Origin: Lachnospiraceae bacterium
Lineage (GTDB): Bacteria > Bacillota > Clostridia > Lachnospirales > Lachnospiraceae
Assembly: GCA_017461725.1 (NCBI GenBank)
Contig: JAFTXG010000019.1
Location: 62,001-126,000, forward strand
Reading direction: 5' to 3'
Length of the DNA: 64,000 nt
Positions within the stretch are counted from its first letter, which is position 1, and each line of letters starts with the position of its first letter. Positions 52,329 through 61,188 of the stretch are shown here, in pieces. Position numbers and translations under genes: made by a program. Under the pieces are notes generated by a model. The model ran no database searches and was not told where the DNA came from. It saw only the letters and a program-made list of their open reading frames with translations.

Positions 52329-54106
52329 ATACATTTCGCGAAGACGAATTTCAGCGGACAGTGTCCAAGCGGGAAACATTGACCCGGCTGTATAAATACC
52401 TGTTCGTATACAAGAAAAAGATTGCCGTGGTGCTCTGCATCATGGCGGTGACCATTGCCATCGCGCTGGTGAATCCGCTGATCATCGAGCGGGCCATCAA
52501 TGTTCACGTGGCAGAGGGAGATATGGTCGGATTGCTTCGCCTGGCTGTGATTGCGCTGGTGCTGAATGTGATCTGGCTGATCGGCGTGAAGGTCCGCACC
52601 ATCATGATGGCGAAGATTTCCAATGAGATTGTTTTGCACATCCGTGAGCAGCTTTACACCCACATTCAGACCCTGGGGCTGCAGTTTTTCGACGGCAGAC
52701 CCACCGGAAAGATCCTGGCGAGAATCATCGGTGATGTGAATTCACTGAAGGATATGATGTCCGACAGTGTGACCACGTTGATCCCGGATATGATCACGGT
52801 CATCGCAGTCATCACGATCATGATGGTCAAAAGTCCGGCCCTGGCCATGTCGGCCATCGCCACCATGCCCATCCTGATGGTTGGTATGTACGCGGTCATG
52901 GTCCTGGGTCACGGCCGCTGGCAGAATGTGCGGAAGAAAAATTCCAACATCAATGCCTTTGTCCACGAGAATTTTTCGGGAATCAAGGTGGTGCAGAGCT
53001 TCTGTGCGGAGGATGAGTCGGCAGAGACCTTCGATACGATCCTGGATGAGCACGAGAAGTCCTTCATCCACGCGGTGAAGCTGGCGGATGCCTTCGGTCC
53101 CACCATTGATCTGACCTGGGGAATGGGTGGATTCTTGCTCTACTATATCGGTATCCGGCTGTTGGGCATGGGTGCCACGCAGGTCGGAACCTTTATGGCT
53201 TTTGCCACCTATCTGAGTATGTTCTGGAGCCCGATACGAAATCTGGCCAGTCTGTACAATAAGATCGTCAACAATATCTCGGGAGCGGAGCGAATCTTTG
53301 AGATTCTGGACACCGACCCGGAGCTGGCGGACAAGGAAGGGGCTTACGAGCTGCCGGAGATCGAGGGCCGGGTGGAGTTTGATCACGTGACCTTCGCCTA
53401 CCCCGACGAGCCGGAGCGGGATGTCATCAAGGATATCTGTTTTGACATCAAGCCCGGTGAGACCATTGCTTTGGTGGGACCTACCGGAGCCGGAAAGACC
53501 ACCATCATCAATCTGATCAGCCGGTTCTACGATGTGAAAGCCGGGGAGATCCGCATAGACGGCCATCCGATTCAGGATGTGACAATCGAAAGCCTGCGCA
53601 GTCAGATGGGTATCATGACCCAGGAAAATTATATGTTTACCGGAACCATTGCCGACAATATCCGCTATGGAAAGCTGGATGCCACCGACGAGGAGGTAAT
53701 CTGGGCGGCGAAGACTGTCGGAGCCCACGACTTCATCATGAAGACGGAGAAGGGGTATGACACCCCGATCCAGAGCGGAAGTGGTCTGTCCGTGGGACAG
53801 CGCCAGCTGGTGGCTTTCGCCCGGACGCTGATCGCAAAGCCGCGGGTGCTGATTCTGGACGAGGCGACCTCCAGTATCGACACCCACACCGAGATCATGG
53901 TGCAGAACGGTATCGAGGCGCTCTTGTCCGGAAGGACTTCGTTCGTCATCGCTCACCGCCTGTCGACGATCCGAAAGGCGGACCGAATCTTTGTGGTGGA
54001 TGGGCAGAAAATACTGGAGGCGGGAAGTCATCAGGAGCTGCTGGCGAAGAAGGGGGCTTACTACAACCTGTACTGTGCACAGTTTAAGGATGTGCTGGTG
54101 GGGTAA
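52319..54106 (+). CDS. ABC exporter half-transporter B (heterodimeric, multidrug type)
   Basis: 595 residues with six transmembrane segments and an ATPase: Walker A GPTGAGKTT near 392, Walker B VLILDEATSSID with the catalytic Glu, and H-loop IAHRLST. The signature reads SGSGLSVGQRQL, so the LSGGQ sequence is changed to LSVGQ. One subunit thus carries a changed Walker B Glu and the other a changed signature, as in asymmetric heterodimers. The gene overlaps its partner, so the proteins are made in equal amounts. Followed by a terminator. Confidence 0.93.
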   Translation: MSVNTFREDEFQRTVSKRETLTRLYKYLFVYKKKIAVVLCIMAVTIAIALVNPLIIERAINVHVAEGDMVGLLRLAVIALVLNVIWLIGVKVRTIMMAKISNEIVLHIREQLYTHIQTLGLQFFDGRPTGKILARIIGDVNSLKDMMSDSVTTLIPDMITVIAVITIMMVKSPALAMSAIATMPILMVGMYAVMVLGHGRWQNVRKKNSNINAFVHENFSGIKVVQSFCAEDESAETFDTILDEHEKSFIHAVKLADAFGPTIDLTWGMGGFLLYYIGIRLLGMGATQVGTFMAFATYLSMFWSPIRNLASLYNKIVNNISGAERIFEILDTDPELADKEGAYELPEIEGRVEFDHVTFAYPDEPERDVIKDICFDIKPGETIALVGPTGAGKTTIINLISRFYDVKAGEIRIDGHPIQDVTIESLRSQMGIMTQENYMFTGTIADNIRYGKLDATDEEVIWAAKTVGAHDFIMKTEKGYDTPIQSGSGLSVGQRQLVAFARTLIAKPRVLILDEATSSIDTHTEIMVQNGIEALLSGRTSFVIAHRLSTIRKADRIFVVDGQKILEAGSHQELLAKKGAYYNLYCAQFKDVLVG

Positions 54107-54148
54107 GGTGTACAAGGGTTTATTTGAACAACCTTCCTATTATAAAGA

Positions 54149-54176
54149 GAACGTCCCGGAATTTTCCGGGACGTTC
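54149..54176. terminator. Bidirectional terminator
   Basis: GAACGTCCCGG pairs with CCGGGACGTTC around AATTTT, followed by TTGCGTTT. It separates the exporter genes (+) from the SGNH hydrolase gene (-), which end on either side. Confidence 0.85.
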
Positions 54177-54182
54177 TTGCGT

Positions 54183-54827
54183 TTAAAGAATCCCCTTCAC
54201 CTTCTCCGCCAGCGCCTTGCCTAGTGCCACATGGCTCTCGGGCTCCATATGGATACCATCCACCTTGGAGGGAACCGCCACAGAGGCTGCATTAAAGTAC
54301 TCCACACCGTGAGCGTCGGTGAAATGTTTTACCATCTCAGGGAACTGTTTGGACTCCTCCACCGCTCCGCGCAGGATACTGGTGTAGGGATTTACCTCAT
54401 AAACCTGAGGATCAACCTCGATGGGGGAGACTACCAGGATCTTTGCGCCCTCATTGAAGATGGGGGTGGATCCGGGAATGGCATCGTTGGCCTTTTTGCA
54501 AGTCTCGATCAGCTTGCCCACGCCTCGTGCAGAGTGGAGTGCGGAGACAAACTTCAGATCGTTGGTGCCCAGGCTTAAGATGATCAGATCCAGAGGCTTT
54601 GACTGTACAAGCACCATGGGAAGGTACTCAAGACCGTTTAACATGTCGTTGAAGGGGTCAGGGTATACGGTGGTGCGGCCGTTCAAGCCTGCCTCGATCA
54701 CTTCATACTCTTCACCGAGCTCCTTGCTCATCACGCCGGTCCAGCGCACATCGCTGGGATAGCGCACGCCTGATCCGGGGGTGAAGCCCCAGGTGTTGGA
54801 ATCGCCGTAGCATAAAATTCGTTTCAT
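54183..54827 (-). CDS. Cytoplasmic SGNH/GDSL hydrolase
   Basis: 214 residues without a signal peptide. ILCYGDSNTWGF holds the nucleophile Ser, LGTNDLKFV is block III, and DGIHMEPESH is the Asp/His block. This is the arylesterase/acetylesterase-like type, often encoded with sugar-uptake genes. The start at 54827 has AAAGGA upstream; a 19-residue extension to 54884 is possible but has no such site. It is the last gene of the minus-strand NanE / ROK unit, so deacetylation of an imported sugar is a reasonable guess. Confidence 0.9.
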   Translation of the reverse strand: MKRILCYGDSNTWGFTPGSGVRYPSDVRWTGVMSKELGEEYEVIEAGLNGRTTVYPDPFNDMLNGLEYLPMVLVQSKPLDLIILSLGTNDLKFVSALHSARGVGKLIETCKKANDAIPGSTPIFNEGAKILVVSPIEVDPQVYEVNPYTSILRGAVEESKQFPEMVKHFTDAHGVEYFNAASVAVPSKVDGIHMEPESHVALGKALAEKVKGIL

Positions 54828-54946
54828 CTCACAATATTCCTTTCGTAAATTAGTGTCAGTCAATTGTTTGTATCCCGTCAACATGCAAAGTGGAAAGAAA
54901 TCGGTTGTCCGTCGACGGAGAGTTTGGCAGTAATCATAAACGTTGA

Positions 54947-55843
54947 TTATTGCGTCTGGTCTGTCGGTGAGCCTGTCAGCTCCAGTGCGGAGTAGTAAGC
55001 ACCGTAGATGCCGGCTTGATTGCCCAGCGCTGCGGAGAGGAGCTCCGTGCGGCTAAAACTGGGAATGACGCGCTGTGCATATTTTTCACGGATCAGGGAA
55101 ATGATCTCCGGCTGGCTCATCATGCCGCCGCCCAAGACGATGGCCTGGGGGTTGAAGGAGTAGGTCAGAGAGGTAAGTCCCGCAACGATCTCATCTGCCC
55201 ACCGGTCAAACAGCTTACTGATATTGGCCTCTGCCCTGGCTGCAAACAGGTCACGTCCGGTCACCTTTTTGCCCAGCTCCTGCTCCGCACGGCGGACCAG
55301 CGCGCTGGTGGAGGCGTAGGCCTCGTAGCAGCCTCTGTTTCCGCAGTTGCAGGGAACACCGTCCAAATGGGTGGTCATGTGGCCGACCTCGCCGGCGATG
55401 CCATTGGCGCCCAGATACAACTTGCCGTTGATAAAGATGGCGCCTCCGATGCCGGTGCCGATGGTCAGGCACAGGAAATGATGGATGCCTTTGGCTGCGC
55501 CGAAATGGGCCTCGCCGAGGGCTGCACTGTTTACGTCATTTTCGACGGACACCGGCAGACCGGTCTGCTCATGGATGTACTGTTTTACCGGGAATCCGGT
55601 GTAGCCGGGCATGGCATCGGTGGCGAAGGCAATGCTGCCGTCGGTCGGATCTACCTGACCGCTGGTGCTGATGCCCACCGCATCGGGCGCCTGATCAAGG
55701 ATATAGTCAAGGATGTTTTTCATCATGACAGCAGCGCCGAGATGTGCCTGTGTGGGAAACTCCTCAAAGGAGGTCAGCTGACCGTCACAGAACAGACCGC
55801 TTTTGACGGCGGTGCCGCCGATGTCAAGTGCTAAGATCTTCAT
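54947..55843 (-). CDS. ROK-family sugar kinase (ManNAc/glucose type)
   Basis: 298 residues. LALDIGGTAVKSGLF is the phosphate-binding start. The zinc motif C-N-C-G-N-R-G-C-Y-E is at about 165-174, and GEVGHMTTHLDG holds the catalytic-site His. The start at 55843 has AAAGGA upstream. A much longer open frame to 56116 exists, but its extra residues are Arg/Pro/Ser-rich without any family similarity, so it is not used. Next to an N-acetylmannosamine-6-phosphate epimerase, an N-acetylmannosamine kinase role is likely; a glucokinase is possible. Confidence 0.9.
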   Translation of the reverse strand: MKILALDIGGTAVKSGLFCDGQLTSFEEFPTQAHLGAAVMMKNILDYILDQAPDAVGISTSGQVDPTDGSIAFATDAMPGYTGFPVKQYIHEQTGLPVSVENDVNSAALGEAHFGAAKGIHHFLCLTIGTGIGGAIFINGKLYLGANGIAGEVGHMTTHLDGVPCNCGNRGCYEAYASTSALVRRAEQELGKKVTGRDLFAARAEANISKLFDRWADEIVAGLTSLTYSFNPQAIVLGGGMMSQPEIISLIREKYAQRVIPSFSRTELLSAALGNQAGIYGAYYSALELTGSPTDQTQ

Positions 55844-55967
55844 GGTGGAAGTTCCTTTCTGAACATAATGGTGTGCATCTTGATTTGTCACTCGGATTTC
55901 TTCTCGTCGAGTTGCAAAGGGACACACTCTGAACCGGGCATATTGACGGTGCAGTTGTTGAGATCGG

Positions 55968-56666
55968 TTACTCGGCGCGTTCAGGGATGGCTGCCACGTA
56001 GCGCTTGGTGATCTCGAAGGGACGGGTGATGGCACTTCCCACCACAGAGGCATGGATACCGGGAATGGAGAGTACTTCATGCAGGGTCTCCGGACTCCAG
56101 ATGCCGCCCTCCGCAATGACGGGCATGTCCAGTGTCTCGCACAGCTTGCGGATCAGATCCAGGTTGGGCAGAGCAGTACCTTTGGTTTCGGGAGTGTAGC
56201 CACAGAGGGTGGTGCCCACAATGTCAAAGCCCAGCTCCTTGGCGTGGACAGCGTCCTCGTAGGTTGCACAGTCCGCCATAAACAGCTGATCCGGATATTT
56301 CTCACGGATGGGCTTGAAGGTCTCGTCCAGAGTCTTTCCGCCGGGGCGGATCTGGTTGGTGGCATCCATGGCGATGACCTCAACGCCGGTGGTCACCAGT
56401 GCATCCACCTCATCCATGGTGGGGGTGATGTATACGGGAGAATCGGGGTAGTCTTTTTTGATGATGCCGATGAAGGGAAGATCAACCGCCTTTCTCATCT
56501 CGGTAATGTCCTCGACGGAGTTTGCGCGGATGCCGTAGGCACCGCCCATCTTGGCAGCAACAGCCATGCGGGACATGATGTAGGAACTGTGCAGGGGCTC
56601 GCTGGGGAGAGCCTGACAGGAAACGATCAGTCCGCCTTTTGTCTTTTCAAAAAAGTCGCGTTTCAT
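55968..56666 (-). CDS. nanE: Putative N-acetylmannosamine-6-phosphate 2-epimerase
   Basis: 232 residues, TIM-barrel. KGGLIVSCQALPSEPLHSSYIM at the start, GIRANSVEDI, IGIIKKDYPDS and the later VIAEGGIWSPETL match the NanE family, which converts ManNAc-6-P to GlcNAc-6-P in sialic acid and ManNAc use. GGAGGAAAACTC precedes the ATG at 56666. First gene of the operon nanE-ROK-SGNH. No sialic acid lyase (nanA) or sialidase is seen in the window. Confidence 0.92.
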   Translation of the reverse strand: MKRDFFEKTKGGLIVSCQALPSEPLHSSYIMSRMAVAAKMGGAYGIRANSVEDITEMRKAVDLPFIGIIKKDYPDSPVYITPTMDEVDALVTTGVEVIAMDATNQIRPGGKTLDETFKPIREKYPDQLFMADCATYEDAVHAKELGFDIVGTTLCGYTPETKGTALPNLDLIRKLCETLDMPVIAEGGIWSPETLHEVLSIPGIHASVVGSAITRPFEITKRYVAAIPERAE

Positions 56667-56770
56667 GAGTTTTCCTCCATAAAATGATATGATGTGAGCC
56701 TTAAAGCCATGTATTTCCACGCGAGGATGGAATACAAAACCTTTTGCCCCTTATTTCATAATATAGTTTG

Positions 56771-56799
56771 AGTATACATAATTTAAGCTGCAAAATCAA
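56771..56799 (-). promoter_or_regulatory. Sigma-A promoter of the nanE operon
   Basis: On the minus strand, TTGATT (56799-56794), a 17-bp spacer and TATACT (56776-56771), 105 bp before nanE. The regulator gene upstream ends in its own terminator, so this promoter is independent. Confidence 0.75.
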
Positions 56800-56816
56800 T
56801 ATGTTGAAAAATAAAA

Positions 56817-56844
56817 GACCATCCGAAATAAACGTCGAATGGCC
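56817..56844 (-). terminator. Terminator after the AraC-type regulator gene
   Basis: On the minus strand, GGCCATTCG pairs with CGGATGGTC (one G-U) around ACGTTTATTT, then TTTTATTTTTC. It lies 13 nt after the regulator stop. Confidence 0.8.
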
Positions 56845-56857
56845 TTTGGGCGTTTGC

Positions 56858-59116
56858 TTACTGATTCTGGAAACGGTATGTATTCGGGGTGATTCCCTCG
56901 TAGGTTTTAAATCTCCGGCTGAAGCTGGACACATTGTAGTAGCCGACCCGCTCACAGATCTCCTGCAGTGGCAGCGTAGTGGTGCGCAGAAGCTCCTTGG
57001 CCAGATTCATACGAAGTTCAATGAGGTAATCCAGCATGGTACACTGCATATTGTCTTTGAAAAAGCTGCTCAAGTTGGACGGCAGCATGGAGAAATGCAC
57101 TGCAACCTCCTGCATGGAGAAATCACAGCGGTGATAGTTTTCTCCGATGTAGGACAGTATCTCGTTAAGCAGCTGATTGTCATTGGGAGACGGAATATCG
57201 GCTGCCGGGCGCTCCAGCTTTTCGCGGACGCTGTTGACGATCTCCAGCAGCTCATTGATGGTTTCTGCCTTGCTTAGCTGCATCAGCATCTCGGATAACT
57301 GATACGCATCGATAATGGAATTCTGCGAGTCAGTCAGCAGAGATTTCAGCACGTCAGCACAGATGCTTCGGGCGAGGAAGGTCGGCATATCCCGATCAAT
57401 AATATACTGGATCAGATCACCGATACTCTGGTGGATCTGTGCGCTGTCGCCGGAGGCAATCAGATTCTGGAGCTTGCGGACCTCCTGCTTGGGGTAAGGA
57501 TAGCGGGCGTTAAAGTTGGAGCTTACCTCGTCGTAGGAGATAACCGTACCGGTACCCTTGACAAATCGGTACTCCAGTGCATTGACTGCCTGAAGCAGGG
57601 ATTTGTTGATATTTTCTGTCCCTGCGTGAATATGTCCCACGCCGACAACAGAAGTGATGGAAAACTGGTCATTTAATATACCCAGTGCCGCATAAAATGG
57701 TTCATAGTTAGCTGCGTCCTGGATGCGGGGAACATTGTGGATGAATACCAGCTGATCCCGCTTCACGGAGAAAACATACTTGCTGTCCATGGTTTTGCAG
57801 AGCTCATTGCTGACAAGCTGCGCAATCACCTCCAGAGAACTGCGGTGCTCATGGGGGATCAGGAAGGAGCTGACATAGAACAGAGGGTAGCTGAAGGACA
57901 GCCCGATCTGCTCACAGTCAGTATTGAACTCCTCGAGGCTGGAGTAGGAGTCATTCAGCAGCTGATGAAGTCTTGTCTTCTGGATCGCGTCCGTGTTCGA
58001 GGAAACGGTCTCACTCAGCTTAGTGTTTTCATTATGCAGATGGGCCAGTGTATCGGTGATCATGGTAAATTCGTCGGCGGCAGTATGAGGCATGTCGCCG
58101 GAAGCCGAGCTGATGGCCGTCTGGCGGAGCTTTAATACAGGTCGGTAATTCACGCGCACCAGAACGTAGATCAGCAGGCTGCCTACGATACCGGTCAGCA
58201 GGATAAAGATAAGGAAGAAATCGCCCACATCAAACAGGGTAGAGTAAATATTGCTGTCCAGGGGGACGAAGGTCACTGCCTGCCATCCTGACTGGGAGGA
58301 GATGGTCTGCATGGTCAGGTAATTACGGCTATTCCATTCGATATTATGATTCAGTCCGTCAACAGGGATTTTGTTATCCGGCTGAGCGTAGTGAGCGGCC
58401 AAAGCAGCGTCAGTGCCATTGCTGAACATCAGCTCACCGTTATGATTGAATACCAGCGTGGTCAGCCCCATGTTCTCGGAGTGGATATCAAAGTAGTCGG
58501 AGAATGATTTCTCGGGTACACAGATAACGATACAAGCGGGAGTGCTGGAATGTACCGGGTAAATCAGGGAGAGATACTCGGTATCCGGATTGGTCTTCAG
58601 CAGGGCCCCGGAATTCTTTGCGGTAAAGGTCTTCTGAGTGCTCAGGTGTGTCTCCATATCGGGGATGGAGGGATCGATATAGTTAAAGGAGAAGAATTTT
58701 GACGGTCTGGCGATCATCGCACTGAAGCCGGTGGAGATGACCGCATCAGCATCGGCGAAATAGATCAGGATCGCGTCAATGTTCTGAGAGAGCTGATAAG
58801 TATAGGCGATATCCTTGGAAATGACTTCGCTGGAAATGTCCCCGTTATTATCGGTGATAAAACGGTGGTAATGCAGATAGGACTGAAAACCGTCACTTCG
58901 CTGAAGGAACAGAGACTTCTCCTGATAATTCAGCAGAGAGTTATCCAACAGACGCATGGCAGCGCTCTGCTCGTTCTGGATCATCTTATTTACTTCCTCC
59001 GCGACGGAGGTCGCGATGGACTGCTGGTAAACAAGGTACATCACACAGATGGGCAGCAGCAGTACAGCGAGCATGGAGGAAAACAGACGAATGACGAATT
59101 TACTCTTTATCTTCAT
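56858..59116 (-). CDS. Membrane-bound AraC-family sensor-regulator
   Basis: 752 residues. A transmembrane helix at ~9-30, an extracytoplasmic dCache-like sensor at ~35-285, a second helix at ~288-312, a HAMP-like and helical middle, a GGDEF-like-free regulatory region, and a C-terminal AraC HTH pair (ILSYIGENYHRCDFSMQEVA and ICERVGYYNVSSFSRRFK) with TPNTYR at the end. Such one-component proteins of Firmicutes sense sugars outside and activate nearby transport genes. AAGGAG precedes the start. It is divergent to the ABC importer genes, its most likely target. Confidence 0.93.
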   Translation of the reverse strand: MKIKSKFVIRLFSSMLAVLLLPICVMYLVYQQSIATSVAEEVNKMIQNEQSAAMRLLDNSLLNYQEKSLFLQRSDGFQSYLHYHRFITDNNGDISSEVISKDIAYTYQLSQNIDAILIYFADADAVISTGFSAMIARPSKFFSFNYIDPSIPDMETHLSTQKTFTAKNSGALLKTNPDTEYLSLIYPVHSSTPACIVICVPEKSFSDYFDIHSENMGLTTLVFNHNGELMFSNGTDAALAAHYAQPDNKIPVDGLNHNIEWNSRNYLTMQTISSQSGWQAVTFVPLDSNIYSTLFDVGDFFLIFILLTGIVGSLLIYVLVRVNYRPVLKLRQTAISSASGDMPHTAADEFTMITDTLAHLHNENTKLSETVSSNTDAIQKTRLHQLLNDSYSSLEEFNTDCEQIGLSFSYPLFYVSSFLIPHEHRSSLEVIAQLVSNELCKTMDSKYVFSVKRDQLVFIHNVPRIQDAANYEPFYAALGILNDQFSITSVVGVGHIHAGTENINKSLLQAVNALEYRFVKGTGTVISYDEVSSNFNARYPYPKQEVRKLQNLIASGDSAQIHQSIGDLIQYIIDRDMPTFLARSICADVLKSLLTDSQNSIIDAYQLSEMLMQLSKAETINELLEIVNSVREKLERPAADIPSPNDNQLLNEILSYIGENYHRCDFSMQEVAVHFSMLPSNLSSFFKDNMQCTMLDYLIELRMNLAKELLRTTTLPLQEICERVGYYNVSSFSRRFKTYEGITPNTYRFQNQ

Positions 59117-59152
59117 AATAAAAACGGCGCTCCTTGGATATTTATCTATATT

Positions 59153-59181
59153 AGATTAGCACGACGTACAAAAAAATGCAA
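59153..59181 (-). promoter_or_regulatory. Probable promoter of the AraC-type regulator
   Basis: On the minus strand, TTGCAT (59181-59176), a 17-bp spacer and TAATCT (59158-59153), 36 bp before the start codon. The -35 box lies inside one of the TGCA-A-rich repeats noted in the divergent region. Confidence 0.6.
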
Positions 59182-59271
59182 GAAAAAGCCTTTTTTGCAC
59201 GCTTATTTATAAAAATGGCAAAGAGATATAATTCTGGCAAAATGTGTATGTTGTAAAAATGCACAAAAAAG
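59176..59271. promoter_or_regulatory. Repeated TGCA / A-tract sites, candidate regulator binding sites
   Basis: ATGCAAGAAAAAG (59176-59188), its inverted form CCTTTTTTGCACG (59189-59201) and ATGCACAAAAAAG (59259-59271) are similar 13-bp words in the 316-bp region between the regulator and importer genes. TGGCAAA also occurs twice (59216, 59235). Spacing and repetition suggest AraC-type operator half-sites. This is unproven and the base composition is A-rich. Confidence 0.4.
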
Positions 59272-59339
59272 TAAATTTAAAATTGTCTGAAACATACAAT
59301 AGGCACATAAAAACTGCACTTTTTTTGAAAAGATGTCAC

Positions 59340-59368
59340 TTGATTTTTGAGGGGCGAAAGGTTATGAT
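59340..59368 (+). promoter_or_regulatory. Promoter of the ABC importer operon
   Basis: TTGATT (59340-59345), a 17-bp spacer and TATGAT (59363-59368), 65 bp before the permease start. The -35 box is poor, as expected for an activator-dependent promoter. Confidence 0.6.
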
Positions 59369-59432
59369 TTAATCAACAGTTGCCGCCGGGATAGGGCGGA
59401 TACGAGTAAAAAAGTAGAAAGGAAGGATATCA

Positions 59433-61106
59433 ATGAGCCGAAGAAAGCATGGACAGAAGCGAGTGATGGATCCGATCTCCATTACATTTACGTTGATCAT
59501 CATCTTATCACTGTTTGTGTTCAACGTGTTACCGCTGATCAAGATATTGGTCGAGAGTTTCCGTGATGCCGACGGAACCAGTTTTTCCCTGATGGGATAT
59601 GTTCGCGCATTCCAGTACAAACAGAACAGAGAGGCGATCTGGCACACGCTGGTGTCCAGTACGATGGCATCTCTGCTGGCTACTCTGCTGGGATTCATTT
59701 TTGCTTACTGTTCCTGTTATTTAAAGATGAGATTAAAAAAGCTGTTCGACTTCGTCGCACTGCTTCCCATCATTTCCCCTCCTTTCGCAATGTCACTGTC
59801 CACGATCCTTCTGTTCGGAAATAAGGGTCTGATCAGTAAGACATTGCTGGGTATCCAGAACTCTAACATTTACGGTTTCTGGGGTCTGCTGTTCGCACAG
59901 ACCTTCAGCTTCTTCCCGATGGCGTACCTGGCACTGAAGGGCGTGCTCGCAAGTATCGATCCTTCTATTGAAGAGGCTGCCCGCGATATGGGTACCTCCC
60001 GCTGGAAAACCTTCACCAAGGTTACTCTTCCTCTGGCACTGCCCGGTATCGGAAACGCGTTCCTGGTTGTATTCATCAAGTGTGTTGCTGACTTCGGTAA
60101 CCCCAACTTCATCGGCGGTGATTATCTGACCATGGCTACCCAGATTTATTATCAGGCTACCGGCGGATATGAGATGCAGAGATGTTGTGCACTGGCGATG
60201 CTGCTTCTGGTTATGACCCTGATCATCTACCTGATCTCCCAGATGCTGCTGACCAAGCGTACCTTCGTCACCATCACCGGTAAGGCTACCCGTGAGCGTA
60301 CACCGATCACCGAGAAGCACATCACGATTCCCCTCAACGTAGTTTGTGGAGCGATCACCGCACTGGTACTGCTGATGTACTTCATGATTCCTTACGTTTC
60401 CTTTACCAAGGTATGGGGTGTAAATAACACCTTCACCCTGGATAGCTACAAGTATGCATGGCGAGTTGGTGACGATGCCCTCAAAGACACTCTTAAGCTG
60501 GCGTTGATCACTACACCGGTTACCGGTCTCTTATCCATGCTGATGTCCTTCCTGATCGTTCGTAAGAAGAGCAAGGTTACCGGCCTGATGAATACTCTCG
60601 GCATGATGGGTATGATCATCCCCGGTACCATCCTCGGTTTTGCTTATGTACTGCAGTTCAACTCCGGTCTCATCGTTCTGACCGGAAGCATCATCCTGAT
60701 GGTTGCTTCCTGCTGCAGCCGTTACCTGCCGCTGGGTCTGTCCTCCGGTATCACTTCACTGAGACAGATCGACCCCTCCATTGAGGAGTCCGCAGCAGAC
60801 CTTGGAGCAAACAGCTTAAAGGTATTTGTCAAGGTTACCGTTCCGTTGATCCGCTCAGCGTTCTTCGGCGGTCTGGTTTACTCCTTCGTTCGTACCATGA
60901 CATCCATGTCAGCGCTGATCTTCTTCGTATCGCCGAAGCACCAGCTGTTGACCACCACGATCATGCGATTCGTAGCAGACGGTCGTTACAGCGCAGCCTG
61001 TGCGATGGGTACCATGATGGTTGTTGTGGTTCTGATCTGTATCGCAGGTCTGTACGGAATTATCGGCCTGTTCGGTGTAAACCGCAAAGAGGTCAAGCTG
61101 TTATAA
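59433..61106 (+). CDS. ABC importer permease with two fused halves (FbpB/AfuB type)
   Basis: 557 residues, about twelve transmembrane segments made of two ABC-importer permease halves. Each half has an EAA loop: EEAARDMGTSRWKTF near 173 and EESAADLGANSLKVF near 453. The fused design is typical of Fe(III), 2-aminoethylphosphonate and hexose-phosphate (AfuABC) importers. GGAAGG precedes the ATG. ATPase and binding-protein genes follow. The neighbouring sugar genes favour a sugar or sugar-phosphate over iron (inference). Confidence 0.92.
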   Translation: MSRRKHGQKRVMDPISITFTLIIILSLFVFNVLPLIKILVESFRDADGTSFSLMGYVRAFQYKQNREAIWHTLVSSTMASLLATLLGFIFAYCSCYLKMRLKKLFDFVALLPIISPPFAMSLSTILLFGNKGLISKTLLGIQNSNIYGFWGLLFAQTFSFFPMAYLALKGVLASIDPSIEEAARDMGTSRWKTFTKVTLPLALPGIGNAFLVVFIKCVADFGNPNFIGGDYLTMATQIYYQATGGYEMQRCCALAMLLLVMTLIIYLISQMLLTKRTFVTITGKATRERTPITEKHITIPLNVVCGAITALVLLMYFMIPYVSFTKVWGVNNTFTLDSYKYAWRVGDDALKDTLKLALITTPVTGLLSMLMSFLIVRKKSKVTGLMNTLGMMGMIIPGTILGFAYVLQFNSGLIVLTGSIILMVASCCSRYLPLGLSSGITSLRQIDPSIEESAADLGANSLKVFVKVTVPLIRSAFFGGLVYSFVRTMTSMSALIFFVSPKHQLLTTTIMRFVADGRYSAACAMGTMMVVVVLICIAGLYGIIGLFGVNRKEVKLL

Positions 61107-61188
61107 GAAACTCGTGTATCAAAGAGGCCGAAAACTGTATGGCCTCAATATATAGGAGTCGCATGATGCGGCAGAATGGAGAGCATAC

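Noticed and set aside
50892-54115. Two long minus-strand open frames (466 and 457 codons) opposite the ABC exporter genes
   Set aside because: Antisense to full-length ABC transporters with intact Walker and signature motifs. The products are His/Gln/Leu-rich and have no start signals.
55844-56116. N-terminal extension of the ROK kinase frame
   Set aside because: Arg/Pro/Ser-rich with no family similarity, and it runs into the nanE gene. The family-typical start MKILALDIGGT has a good ribosome binding site.
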